Shown here piece after piece: positions 1 to 9,061 of a stretch of DNA of 64,000 nucleotides. The stretch is from Bactrocera neohumeralis (taxonomy: Eukaryota > Arthropoda > Insecta > Diptera > Tephritidae). The notes under the pieces were generated by a model, which saw only the letters and a program-made list of their open reading frames with translations, did not search any database and was not told where the DNA came from. Location: NCBI RefSeq assembly GCF_024586455.1, contig NC_065921.1, positions 65,845,528 to 65,909,527 on the forward strand, written 5' to 3'. A program made the position numbers and the translations under genes. Each line of letters begins with the position of its first letter. Position 1 is the first letter of the stretch.

Positions 1-240
1 TACATAAAGCAATTTTGAATTAATCCTCTTGCCAGAAATTATTTCGTAATCCATTTTTAATTATAATATAAATTTCAATGTCCAACACTTATGAATGACT
101 TGCTCGTAGTGATAGAAGTTTACCGAATGACAACTGATAACAAAATACTAAAACATTTGTCTAACCGTAAGTACAACCGTTAGTCTTCAACAAATTCACG
201 CATAATAGTAATAAAAATCACACTTTTAGCAAAATGAAAA

Positions 241-472
241 ATCGCCTAACATTAATGAAAGAAAGCCTAACAATCAAAAATGAATAAATACCTAATTAGG
301 CGTTTCTTCATTTTTGATTGTTAGGCTTTCTTTCATTATGAAGAATCACCTAACAATTTTAATGAAGAAATTCCTAAAATGTTAGGTATTCTTTCATTAT
401 GCACATCCGCCTAATTCCTATATGCAATTTTTAGGCATTATTTCTTTTTTTTAGGCGTTAGTTCCTTAGGCC
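241..472. repeat. TTAGGC/GCCTAA-rich terminal-like region with a long hairpin
   Basis: At least eight TTAGGC or GCCTAA hexamers lie here in both orientations. Within them, 253-283 and 308-338 are perfect 31-bp inverted arms around a 24-nt loop that holds its own palindrome CCTAATTAGG. Dense short inverted motifs beside a degenerate Myb/SANT gene look like the subterminal part of a DNA transposon, but I see no partner terminus. Confidence 0.6.
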
Positions 473-473
473 T

Positions 474-1312
474 TTATTCACTGAGCCGTTGATCGTACAT
501 CTTTACTCGCTTTTCATGTTCAGCTTTTAATATTTCAATCTCTACGCGGCATTTTTCTCCGGTCCATTTTGATTTAACAGCGGCCAGCTTCGACCATGAT
601 GTATTTTTCTCTTTGCTTTGCGATTCGTCGATTATAAGTTTTTTACATTTAGGAGCTTTTAAATCTGCAGGCGTGTATGTACTCCAATTTTTCGAAGTAG
701 TAGCTGTGTTGTATGTGTTCTTGATGTCTTCAAATTCCTCGCTCCCATCCTGAGATTGCTTAGCACTGATGTTATTTGCTGCCTTATCTGCAAAACCATT
801 AATACATTTAAATGATGATATTTGAGTAACAGCATGAATATAGACAATGAAACCTCCCAAGAGCAGAATAATTAAGTAATTTCTTACCAATGCTGACGAT
901 AACATCCTCCGTTTTGTTTCGCACAAAAGGATTATCGGAATCGTATACAGATTCCATTCCTTCTAACTGCTCCGAGCCTATTATTGATGTTAACATTACA
1001 TCAATATCATTGGTGCTAATTTTCAATGGCGGCCCTCCTCCTCTCGCGATGCAACTTCTTTTTTCGGCTGCTACCTTTTTCTTTAATTCCTTTTTCATGT
1101 TGTCATATTTGGTACGCAGCATTTTTTCATCGCGAAATGAAGACGAGGTTCTGCTGTTATATTCCTCCTGAATTTTTAACCAAGCTTTATTTTTCACATC
1201 TACCGTAAAAGTATCGCTTTTTTTTGCACTCTATCACATTTTTATGTTGTTCTATTATAGCAAGTAATAAATTTACGTCGTTTTCACTGAAATTAATATT
1301 TTTCGTCGCCAT
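474..1312 (-). pseudogene. Myb/SANT-like DNA-binding domain protein, frameshifted, one intron
   Basis: The start at 1312-1310 opens with MATKNINFSENDVNLLLAII, the first helix of a Myb/SANT-like (zeste-type, Myb_DNA-bind_5) domain. The reading continues in another frame from about 1200 (AWLKIQEEYNS, then ARGGGPPLKIS, the GGGP linker usual after this domain). The two frames would meet if the 8-base A run at about 1220 had one base fewer, so a one-base insertion has broken the gene. A likely 100-nt intron lies at 788-887 (GTAAG donor, TTTTGCAG acceptor) and joins in frame to a lysine/glutamate-rich tail ending in TAA at 474-476. In insects such proteins are often the second gene of PIF/Harbinger transposons, and a Harbinger transposase remnant lies 0.9 kb upstream on the same strand. 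It could instead be a decayed host gene; the domain call is fairly firm. Confidence 0.6.
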
Positions 1313-1399
1313 TTCAATTGCAATTTTTACCAATTGTGAAATGAAATAAAAACATAAATTGTAGAACTGTAATGTCAAGATCACATGTCCACGAGGCAT

Positions 1400-2200
1400 T
1401 TTAGGCTTAAAGTTAAATAAATGTATTAAAATTTCAAATAATTCGTCAAGTTAATACACCTACAATAGTTTTGCAAACAAATTTTCACGCAAAAAGATTT
1501 ATCCGCGACAATATCAGCAAGAAAGATCAGCTAGACTGATTTTGCACATATAAATATTTACTACGGAATACCCAATGCACAAGCACATTCTTGATGTAAC
1601 GGTACAACGATAGAGAGCAGAATGAAACAATTTTCATTGCATATTAACGTCAACATATCAGCCGTTTATTCTACATTCACCAAAATTCAAAAATTACCAG
1701 TGAACAAAAAATATAAAGAAAATCAAAAATGCACAAATAATTATTTGTATGAGGTATATTTTCCCTTTTTTGAAGTTCCGGCATCTTCGTTATTTTCCAT
1801 GGTAAATGAACGGCTCAATATATTGTAACAATATTAATTTAAATTCTTAAACGAATATAACATTCAACAATTTAAGTTTACTATACGCATCAGAAAAATT
1901 TACGCTTAATTTCAATCAGCTGTTTAATGTTGTTTTTTTTTAGTGATGGGCAAAAACAAGTAATAAGTCAATGGTGAGTTAGGGAGGAAACTACAAGTGT
2001 TGATACTCTTTGGGTTATCGATTGCAATGAATTATTGATATTGGGCAAAAAATAAGAATTAGTTTTTGGGTTTGGTGTTTAGCAAATGATGATACATATT
2101 TTTTAATATTGAATTTTTTTAATTTTAAAAATTTACTGGACAAATTAAATTTTATCTTGACACTTGACAGGACCTAAAAAAATCTTGACAATCGAGCTCA
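1400..2200. other. AT-rich stretch without recognised feature
   Basis: Only short unconvincing open frames occur here on either strand and I recognise no domain, repeat or terminus. Confidence 0.5.
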
Positions 2201-2214
2201 TTCCAGGCCATGTG

Positions 2215-2510
2215 GCAACCCTAGATAAAACTGTTCGGTCTGCTATTTCGCTTTGGAAGCTGATGTGGCTCCAGCATCTCCTAAAGTTCATCAAATACAC
2301 ATGGTGGCATACGGAAATTTTCAACGAAACGAGCTGGATCATTCCGCAAGTTTTTAAAATCGGTGACAAACCTCCCCTTCTCATTCCTTGCTTGAGATAA
2401 GGGTTCACCCAATGACAGGGGTTCCTGCGCTTTATTCTGTTGTTCCAGATTCCATGATGATCATGAATGTACCACAGTTCATCAATATCATCAAATTTAA
2501 CCTAAAATAT
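2215..2510 (-). pseudogene. PIF/Harbinger transposase, N-terminal remnant
   Basis: Read on the minus strand from about 2505, codons give a WVNPYLK segment, then after a frame change GRFVTDFKNLRNDPARFVEN and RMPPCVFDEL. This is the conserved N-terminal region of PIF/Harbinger (DDE_Tnp_4) transposases, which precedes the helix-turn-helix. An in-frame TAG follows the FDEL motif near 2289, and another frame change near 2270 ends the similarity. A TTAG acceptor-like site sits just upstream of the first block. None of the catalytic acidic residues is present. Family assignment rests on motif recognition only. Confidence 0.55.
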
Positions 2511-2544
2511 TAGAAATATATGCGAAATGTCTTCTTCTTAATAC

Positions 2545-2640
2545 TTCTCTAGATTTGGATGAAATCTATTTAGGCGGTCAAGAAGATTGCTTGTGTTCCC
2601 GCCTGTCTTAGTCTTTCAGTTATACACTTGATCTACTTCA
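2545..2640 (-). pseudogene. BED-type zinc finger fragment (hAT/ZBED-like)
   Basis: The minus strand reads TKTGGNTSNLLDRLNRFHP, matching the second half of a BED zinc finger (T-x-NLL-x-HL...H). A stop codon sits where the second zinc-binding Cys would be expected. About 90 nt upstream a short frame carries MDKFLTKN, a phrase common in ZBED-type transposase genes, followed by a possible donor site. Too short to place in a family. Confidence 0.4.
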
Positions 2641-2768
2641 ACAAAAAATTCAAATTAATCAGTAAAACATATAAGTACATTGAACTATTTATGATCACCT
2701 TTTGTTATTTTTTGTTAAAAATTTGTCCATAGTTGAAGTTGCTGCTAACGAAGGCACGATTCCGATTA

Positions 2769-2785
2769 GGGGAGACCGGGGTACC
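2769..2785 (+). repeat. left terminal inverted repeat of the 2769-7877 element
   Basis: GGGGAGACCGGGGTACC, with TA immediately outside. Its reverse complement stands at 7861-7877 with two end mismatches. Confidence 0.8.
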
Positions 2786-3065
2786 AGCGGCACTTTTTTT
2801 TGAACCTGGATATCTCAGAAAATATCCAACGAATCGAAACTTATATAATCTTGAACGAGTCTCACGTTATTTAAAAAGAAGATGTTGGTGAAACTTTTCT
2901 TGAAATTGTAGCGGAGACAAATTTATTTAAGGTTAATTGAAAAGAGTCAAATCTGGTGAATGTACCCCGGGGCGGGGTAGCTCCGGCAATTCCTGGGGAA
3001 CCTTCGTCGTTCATGTGGTGAGATTTAGTTATTAAATAAAAAGCCCTTTTTTAATCTTTTTACGT

Positions 3066-3208
3066 TTTATTAAATATAAAGGGATAAACAAAAAGCATAT
3101 TTTATGGTACTGTAGTTAAAAGCGTTGCCTCCTTGGCTTTTTTATTAAATATAAAGAGATAAACAAAAAGCATATTTTATGGTACTCTGCGTTGCCTTCT
3201 TGGCTTTA
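3066..3208. repeat. two-unit tandem repeat inside the transposon
   Basis: A 75-nt unit beginning TTATTAAATATAAAG (3066-3140) is followed directly by a second, slightly shorter copy (3141-3208). The second copy lacks a few bases after GGTACT. Confidence 0.75.
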
Positions 3209-4851
3209 AAAAATATAAAGTTATTTGATGTTGAAGCCACTTAGATCGATTTCAAATATATATTTAGTGCGACTACGCGATGTTGAAGCAGGATTCACCG
3301 GGTTAGGAAGTTTAAATATAATTTCGCTTTTCAAAACCAATGATATATATCCTTGTTCTCGGCCTTGACAAATATAGGCTGCAGAACAGTTTCCTAAGAA
3401 AGCTAACTGTGAATGCACATTCACTAACGCTCTCAATGATTTCAGCAACATAATAAACTTTTTGTTTACAGGTTTGAGGAGGTCCGGCAAGAACATAATC
3501 TCCCACATTCAGTTCGAAGTTATCAGTCAATTCATTATTTGAAAAATTCTCCATCTCCGGCGTTTCTTTGCCACCAACGAAAGATCCAACTGATTCGTCA
3601 GTGTCTGCGTATTCAACACTTATGTTACTTTCGTCAGAAGAATCAATATCATTTCTAACGGAACCATCCGTTTTTTCTCACACGAACTAGTCAAAATTCG
3701 AGAGCAGCCAGATCGAGCAGTGGTTTTAGAAGCATTTAAACGGGAAATGGGACGAATTTGTTCTGGTGTTCGGGAAACAGGTGCACTAACACTTTGATCT
3801 AGCTGAAGTGGGTCTGTAATATTAACAATATTATCAGGCTGAAGCGGAAGAGGTTCAGTCAAACTATCCTCATCCGTATGATCTGCCGGAGCGAACTCGT
3901 CTTCGCTAAAATTTGGGAATTGAAAGGATATATTCCTGTTGACTGGAAACGACTGATTATATTTTCTGATCTGAATGCACTTTGGAATGGTAAGTTAGAC
4001 AGGTTGGCAACTTCGTATATCGTTATTCTCTTTCCTGGATTTTTTGTCATAAAATCAGTAAAAGATGTTTGAAGAAATTTTTTAAATGGTCCGTAAACTG
4101 ACACGTCAAGTGGCTGGAGACGGTGCGAAGTATGAGGGGGAAACGACAATAGATGTATTCCATTATCCCGTGAATAATTGATGCAGTCAACGCTGCAGTG
4201 AGATGAATGGTTGTCGAGAAGCAAAAGAATCGGTCCCTCTTTAGAACATTTTGTGTTATTTTGAATGTGTTTAAGAACGTCTATAAACAATTCCGACATC
4301 ATCCAACCACTTTTACTGGTTAACCCCATAGACTCCGAAACACATCCATTTAAAAATTGGGAACTATGTCGTACGCGTGGAAAAACGTAAGCTGGTGGAA
4401 GCCGATTTCCACTGGCGTTGATTATTCCCACAAGGGTGACCAAACTGCTTCTCTCAGCTGAAACAGCTTGCCCAACTTGTCGTTGACCCTTCGTTGCAAT
4501 TATCTGAAAAGCACCTCGAATTTGTTAAACATTATAACTAAAATCGCTAATTAATTCACAGACCTTTGGCGAATCAACGACGGTCGTAATACCAGTTTCA
4601 TCCAAATTGTAAATATCATTTGGTTGAAATGAATACGCCTCATAAAGTTTTTTTAAGTTTAAATAAAATTCGTCGATAGCTTTTTTTGAGAAACCTTTTA
4701 GTCTTGCTAAACTAGTTCGCTCTGGCTTACGAAGAGTTAGGCTCGAATTCCGTTTCATAAAACCATATACAGTAAAACCCGGTTAAGTACCTCACGAAAA
4801 ATGTCAGCATTTTAAGGTACTTAAGCGGGTTGGGTACTTAAAAGAACCCGC

Positions 4852-5107
4852 TTAAGTAACTCGAGGTGGGTACTGTGAGCCTGCCGGAAGAGATATGAGA
4901 TTGTGAGATTCCTCAGTTTTTGAAGGTTTATGTAATTCTTCAAAGAATTCTTCTTCAAATTCATTTTCTTTTTTATCTTCCTCTATTATTTCTGTTGTTT
5001 TTTCCTCAACAGAAGATAGAGGGAGTGATCGAACTGTTATTAGTTTTTCGTCTTCAATATTTTGCACTGCATTAATTAGTTTCGTCGCAGTTGTAGATAA
5101 TTTTGGT
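4852..5107 (-). pseudogene. acidic open frame, possible Tigger C-terminus
   Basis: This frame is continuous with the BEL gag fragment upstream. It is rich in Glu and Lys (a run of EEKTTEIIEEDKKENEFEEE type) and ends at the Tigger left end. I do not recognise it. Acidic tails occur in CENPB/Tigger proteins, so it may be the end of the Tigger gene after the BEL fragment interrupts it. Confidence 0.3.
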
Positions 5108-5575
5108 ATGATGAACAGAATTGGCTGATTGTCGTACTTTTTCTTAAGTTGACTCCATGCAGCTTCATAATTTTTCGACGAAATTTGAAAATGCTGTATT
5201 ACTCGTGCAGCTTCGCCTTTTAAGCATTGACGAAGACGCAGCATTTTTTCTATGTACGGCATCTGCTCGTTGTCATGTACCATAACTTGAAACACGTTGT
5301 AAAAATTGGCCCATTCCTTAATATCGCCATAAAATGTTGGAATTTTTTATTATTTTTCTTTCTTCAAAGTTAGGGCGAAAAGAAATTTTAGGCTCTTCTT
5401 TTTTTAATTCCCTTTTTAAATTCTGAAGATGAATTAAACATAACTCGTAATATTCGTCACGTAATATTCAAGATCGTAGCATTTTTCGAATATGTCTTCA
5501 ATTTCAACATTAAAATCTAATTTGCTTTTTAGATTTTGGATGTGGGTTTGAAAAAACATTTAAAGAGTTTTTCTT
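5108..5575 (-). pseudogene. BEL/Pao gag (DUF1759) fragment inside the Tigger element
   Basis: Pieces in several frames match the BEL gag at 14304-16277: NLKSKLDFNVEIEDIFEK (about 5505-5560), FYGDIKEWANFYNVFQ (about 5290-5340), then MLRLRQCLKGEAARVIQH and NYEAAWSQLKKKYDNQ (5108-5255). DUF1759 is the gag-like region of BEL/Pao retrotransposons. The fragment has no LTR and is frameshifted, so it is a partial or rearranged insertion in the 3' part of the Tigger gene. Confidence 0.7.
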
Positions 5576-5639
5576 CAAGCGATTCAATTTCATCAAGATA
5601 AAGATTTTTACTTTCCATAAAATGTTTAACTGTTCAAAG

Positions 5640-6740
5640 CGCAGCTATAGCTGCTACTAAGGTGGGTGGAACATCATTACATTCATCTTCTGAATTTTCT
5701 TCAGAAGATGCTTCGCTGGAATTTTCGTCTAAGATGATGAAACAATTTCATCTTCCGTCAATGTTCCAAAACATTCAAGCTCTTTATCGCAGTTAACATA
5801 TTCCTTAAACTCTGTAGGATCTATTGTAACATCTATTACTTCTTCAACGACGTCAGAGGAATTATTTTCAATAAAAAATATTAATAATTCAACTCTGACA
5901 TTTTCCAGAACTAAGTCGGTCACCTTATGGCAAGGAGCATTATCAATAAATAGCGCAACTTTTCTATTTTGCTTAATCATATCGCGATCAAACTCTTTTA
6001 AAATATTTGTCCAAAGCGAACTAACCATCCAAGCTTTACCCTGAAAATAATATGGAAAGGGTATGATTTTCCCTCTAAAGCAGCGAGGATTTTTTGATTT
6101 TCCAATGGAATATATTTTTTTTCACTTCCGTCTGCATTGCAACAAAACAACAGGGTTAGACGAATTTTTTGACTTTTTCCTCCAGTCACAGTAGTTCCCT
6201 TTCTAGCCAAAGTCCCATTCGGAAGTGCTTTATAAAGTAATCCGCTCTCGTCCGCATTAAAAACATTGCAGGGTTCATAGTTTTTTAATAAATTCTGCAA
6301 TATGTGACGTCTATATGAATCCGCCCCCGCAGTGTCAGCATCAGCCGCTTCTCCAGTTGTTTTTGCAAATTTAATGCCCTCTCGCCGTTTCCAGCGCCAC
6401 AGCCAGCCATTCGTGGGAGAAAAATCAAAATGCATTTTATTAGCGAATTCTCTAGCTTTTTTGAGGAGTTGAGCATCTTTCAACACTACGTTTGCAGCCC
6501 TTATTTGGTCAAACCATTTGGCAAGAGCCTTTTCAATTTCTTTATTACAGCTTTCACGCAAACGCTTGCGTTTCATGCAGGTGGCGTTTGCAGCTTCCTC
6601 CACTTGTTTGCGATTCCTCAAAATCGTTTTTATGGTTGAAATATCACACTTAAAATGTTGTGCAATGTCTTTTTTCGGTTTTTCATTACGCTCAACTAAA
6701 TGAAGAATCAGTAGTTTTTGTTTAATTGATAAACTTGCGG
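5640..6740 (-). pseudogene. Tigger transposase (CENPB HTH + DDE_1), broken
   Basis: The frame opens near 6740 with a CENPB-N HTH (LSIKQKLLILHLVE) and runs through a second HTH with GWLWRWKRREGI (about 6400). The first catalytic Asp is in VFNADESGLLYK (about 6255). A one-base frameshift near 6025 separates this from the part carrying the second Asp (LFIDNAPCHK, about 5930). Straight after that, the segment with the P-P-N-T-T-S..LQPLD block and third Asp is missing; the reading jumps to an acidic tail. The element was therefore deleted internally and is not autonomous. A cut-and-paste nuclease is the ancestral role. Confidence 0.75.
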
Positions 6741-7161
6741 TGTACTAAAGCGGGTTTCACTGTAGTCAATCCTCCCCAGCTTCTTTCTGAACATTCCATT
6801 TTTCAGGAAAGTCTTTGCCGTTAGTGACAGCGTATTGGTATGCCAACTTCTGAAAACTTTTATATGATAACCCATATTGATAATAACAACACTGTTTAAT
6901 GTAGTCCACTAGTTCGATTTTTTCCTTCATCGTAAAAACTTGTCTCCAGGTAAATTTTGACTGGTGAATAGCATCTTCAGCCGTGTGACCGGCTAAAGGA
7001 TCTTGTTTCTTTACTCGGGATTCGATGGTTTGTCGTTTTAAATTATATTTTTTACCTGCAGACGTTGGCGTTTCTACACCGTTTAAAACATCTGCAACTG
7101 CCTTTCTCATCTTGCTTTCGTCAATATTCGATTGTGCTTTACGCTCATAATTTCGAACCAT

Positions 7162-7560
7162 TTTTCACTATCTATATAAATCTATAAAAAAAAAAGAAAT
7201 TATACGGGGCACCTTCGGCGAACTTGTATTTCTGCCCGGGGCACATTCGGCAAAAATATATGTAGGTTCGCTGAATGTGCCCCAACACAAAACGCTGTAT
7301 CTACCCCGGACATTCCCATTTTCGTTTTCTCTATTTTATTTTAAGTAATTCACTCTTTTTATCCCTTAATCACACTTTTTCACAGAGTTAACATTCTCAC
7401 CTTTTAGTTTTGATCAAAGTTTAAAAAAAGGTAAAACACAAAAAGTTTAATACACTTTTATTTTAGAGTCGAAAACACTATCAGCACTCCCGAAAACACA
7501 AAAACACATGTAAATTTGTCGAATGCATAGAGAGAGATGTGAGACTACAAATCGATATTT
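7162..7560. other. 5' flank of the Jerky-like transposase
   Basis: Non-coding. It contains several G-rich blocks of GGGGCACMTTCGGC type (7207, 7240, 7270, 7300) in alternating orientation, resembling repeated subterminal transposase-binding sites. No TATA-type promoter stands out. Confidence 0.4.
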
Positions 7561-7627
7561 TTTATGAATGATGGGTAAGTGTTCGCTACTTTATGCATCG
7601 ACCAATTATGTGGCGACTGATGCACCT

Positions 7628-7795
7628 GCGATTGCAGTTGCATTTGTACGTGCGAATTTTGCTGTTGTTGTTGTTGATGATGAGGTTAGAAGTTGGGTAG
7701 TTCGTACATCAGGATATGGAGGAATTATGTGCGCTGCTTCAGCGACAGGTCTTGCGATTGCAGTTGCATTTGTACGTGCGGATTTTGCTGTTGTT
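7628..7795. repeat. 42-bp direct repeat in the transposon right arm
   Basis: 7628-7669 and 7754-7795 match at all but one position over 42 bp (start GCGATTGCAGTTGCATTTGT). An open frame crosses both on the plus strand, but its valine/alanine-rich product matches nothing I know. Confidence 0.7.
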
Positions 7796-7888
7796 TATGG
7801 TCAATGCAGATTGTTCCTTCATACCGAAAACGCGATTGCCGAATGTACCCCAAAGCCGAAGCTACCCCGGTCTCCCCTACTTTGGTGG

Positions 7889-8065
7889 TCATAGTTTCAC
7901 AACGAATTCTGGTATAAAAGTTACCGGTCGCAGTCGCTGATGAAAAGTAAAGACAACTTGTATTTTCGTATTCCGAATTTTATCTATGCAGGATATATAT
8001 TTTTCACCTGCGACCTCAATAATGTCTGTGTGGAGGATTCCGATGGGATAAGATGGAATAGGTGT
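7889..8065 (-). pseudogene. gypsy integrase core fragment
   Basis: The minus strand is open for 58 codons and begins TPIPSYPIGILHTDIIEVAG, then YISCIDKI. This is the start of the retroviral-type integrase core (first Asp in the H-x-D-I position) and closely parallels the integrases of gypsy-E and gypsy-B in this window. It ends at a stop just outside the 7877 transposon end. With the RT and RNase H pieces at 8905-11347 it forms the remains of one pol gene, interrupted by the Harbinger piece at 8119-8875. Confidence 0.65.
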
Positions 8066-8118
8066 AAAATTTGATCTGCAAGTAATAAAAATGTAAACAA
8101 ATCAATGTAGTCACAAAT

Positions 8119-8875
8119 TTACATGTGATCAGAGATTGCCAACAACCATCCTTTATAATTGTAGTAATCTATGGCTTCGTCTTTTTGGGCTGAACATCGA
8201 TGTGACAACCATTTACAGCACCAAAGCATTGTGGAAACCCAATCAGTGTGAAGCCTTCTACGATTCTTTTCAGTTCTTGAGGATGTGGGGGATATGCATA
8301 AATGCAATCCGAATGACTATCACAAACTGCATGGCAAAAATCTATCCCAATTTCGCCAGCTGTGCTGCGCCCAATGCCAAAGAATCTAGCAACGGTCCTA
8401 TACTCCGCTGCCGAACCCAAATGAAAAGAGTGCTATAACTACTCTTTTTTTCAAGTGGAATACTCAAGCCTCATGTTGCTATCCATTTTATCAATATATT
8501 TAACTTTTTCGCACAATATTTTGAAAGCGTTTCTATTCAGGCGAAAGTTTTCCTTGAACCTTGAATCATCCATTTGCAGGGATTTACCACTTCGGTGTTT
8601 GAAAAAATACACAATTTTTGATTTCAATCCCAAATTAAAATACCAATTTACTTACGAATGTCCAAACATTTCGTAGGTGTGGCTGAGCGATTTTACTGCA
8701 CTCTGTTCTCTTTTAACGCATTTAGTAATAAACGAATTTTTTCATTAAATTTATATTGATCTTCTAAAAATATCGAAATCCGATCCATTTTTTTCACTTT
8801 TTTTAATAAGTAAAAGAATTTCAACAACGGCTCTCTAAGGGCACAAGTCTGCCGTCTGTAACCATGAAATTTCAA
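8119..8875 (-). pseudogene. PIF/Harbinger transposase fragment with D-to-N active site
   Basis: Three frames carry the family in order: a Lys-rich N-terminal part (8693-8875); RFKENFRLNRNAFKILCEKV (8451-8600); then EYRTVARFFGIGRSTAGEI (HTH, about 8360) followed by GFPQCFGAVNGCHIDV (about 8205) and YYNYKGW (about 8150). In DDE_Tnp_4 proteins the GA-x-DG-x-HI block gives the first catalytic Asp; here it reads Asn. The second and third catalytic motifs are absent because the fragment ends at 8119. It lies inside the old gypsy pol. No terminal repeats were identified. Confidence 0.7.
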
Positions 8876-8904
8876 TGCGCATTAGCATTTCTTAATGGCA
8901 ATTA

Positions 8905-9061
8905 ATTTTGCTCATCTGTCAGGGCTATTACTCAAGGCGAACATAAGGTGTTGATTGTCGATTTATATTTTTATTTCCTTTGCTCCGTATAAATAAGTCC
9001 TAAGTTTATCAAGTGCCCATATGATTGCAAACACCTCCTTTTCGGTAGTAGTACTGTTTAG
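8905..9061 (-). pseudogene. gypsy RNase H fragment, downstream half
   Basis: The minus strand reads TTEKEVFAIIWALDKLRTYL, the diagnostic RNase H segment of gypsy pol. It is followed, after one stop codon, by a segment aligning with the TDHQPLTFALSN motif (here IDNQHLMFALSN). The hAT element at 9062-10821 separates it from its upstream half at 10822-10940, and the 8-bp target duplication shows they were one reading frame. Confidence 0.75.

Larger units (their letters stand above)
4770..6762 (-). mobile_element. Tigger-like transposon nested in the pogo/Jerky-like element
   Basis: Inverted ends read CAGTAAAACCCGGTTAAGTAC (first 20 nt matched) from the left and CAGTGAAACCCGCTTTAGTA from the right, and TA flanks both (4768-4769, 6763-6764). 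Removing it restores the host reading frame around the W/stop codon, so this is a clean later insertion. Confidence 0.85.
3226..7161 (-). pseudogene. Jerky/Tigger-like DDE transposase, split by a Tigger insertion
   Basis: Domain order on the minus strand: a pipsqueak-type HTH (6766-7161, starting MVRNYERKAQSNIDESKMRK), a CENPB-type HTH, then past the insertion RKPERTSLARLKGF and the first catalytic Asp in NLDETGI (about 4610). The DDE_1 core follows, with LLLDNHSSH (about 4225) and the LQPLDVSVYGPF block (about 4095). A 60-nt intron at 4504-4563 (GT..AG) joins the two core exons in frame. Damage: a TGA where the family has the Trp of a D-W-x-x-GF block, two bases from the Tigger insertion at 4768/6763; a frameshift near 3920; and at least two more in the tail, where fragments such as LNVGDYVLAGPP run to 3226. 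The acidic catalytic residues are still readable, but the gene cannot make a full protein. Such proteins cut and paste their own element in the nucleus. Confidence 0.75.
2769..7877 (-). mobile_element. pogo/Jerky-like (Tc1/mariner superfamily) DNA transposon
   Basis: The ends are inverted repeats reading GGGGAGACCGGGGTA inward from both sides (2769-2783 and 7863-7877). Each is flanked by TA (2767-2768, 7878-7879), the target duplication of the Tc1/mariner superfamily. More G-rich GGGGYA-type motifs recur just inside both ends (2965-2995; 7200-7320; 7845-7870) in an otherwise AT-rich element. It contains one split transposase gene on the minus strand and a complete Tigger insertion, so about 3.1 kb is its own sequence. 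Confidence 0.8.

Noticed and set aside
241..472. TTAGGC hexamers as telomere repeats
   Set aside because: TTAGGC is the nematode telomere unit, but here the copies are dispersed, in both orientations and separated by 15-60 nt, not in a tandem array.
1622..1828. 68-codon plus-strand frame
   Set aside because: Composition and length are those of chance frames in AT-rich DNA; no domain.
7568..7894. 108-codon plus-strand frame as a gene
   Set aside because: It runs through the transposon right arm and a 42-bp direct repeat into the terminal inverted repeat; the product is low-complexity and unrecognised.
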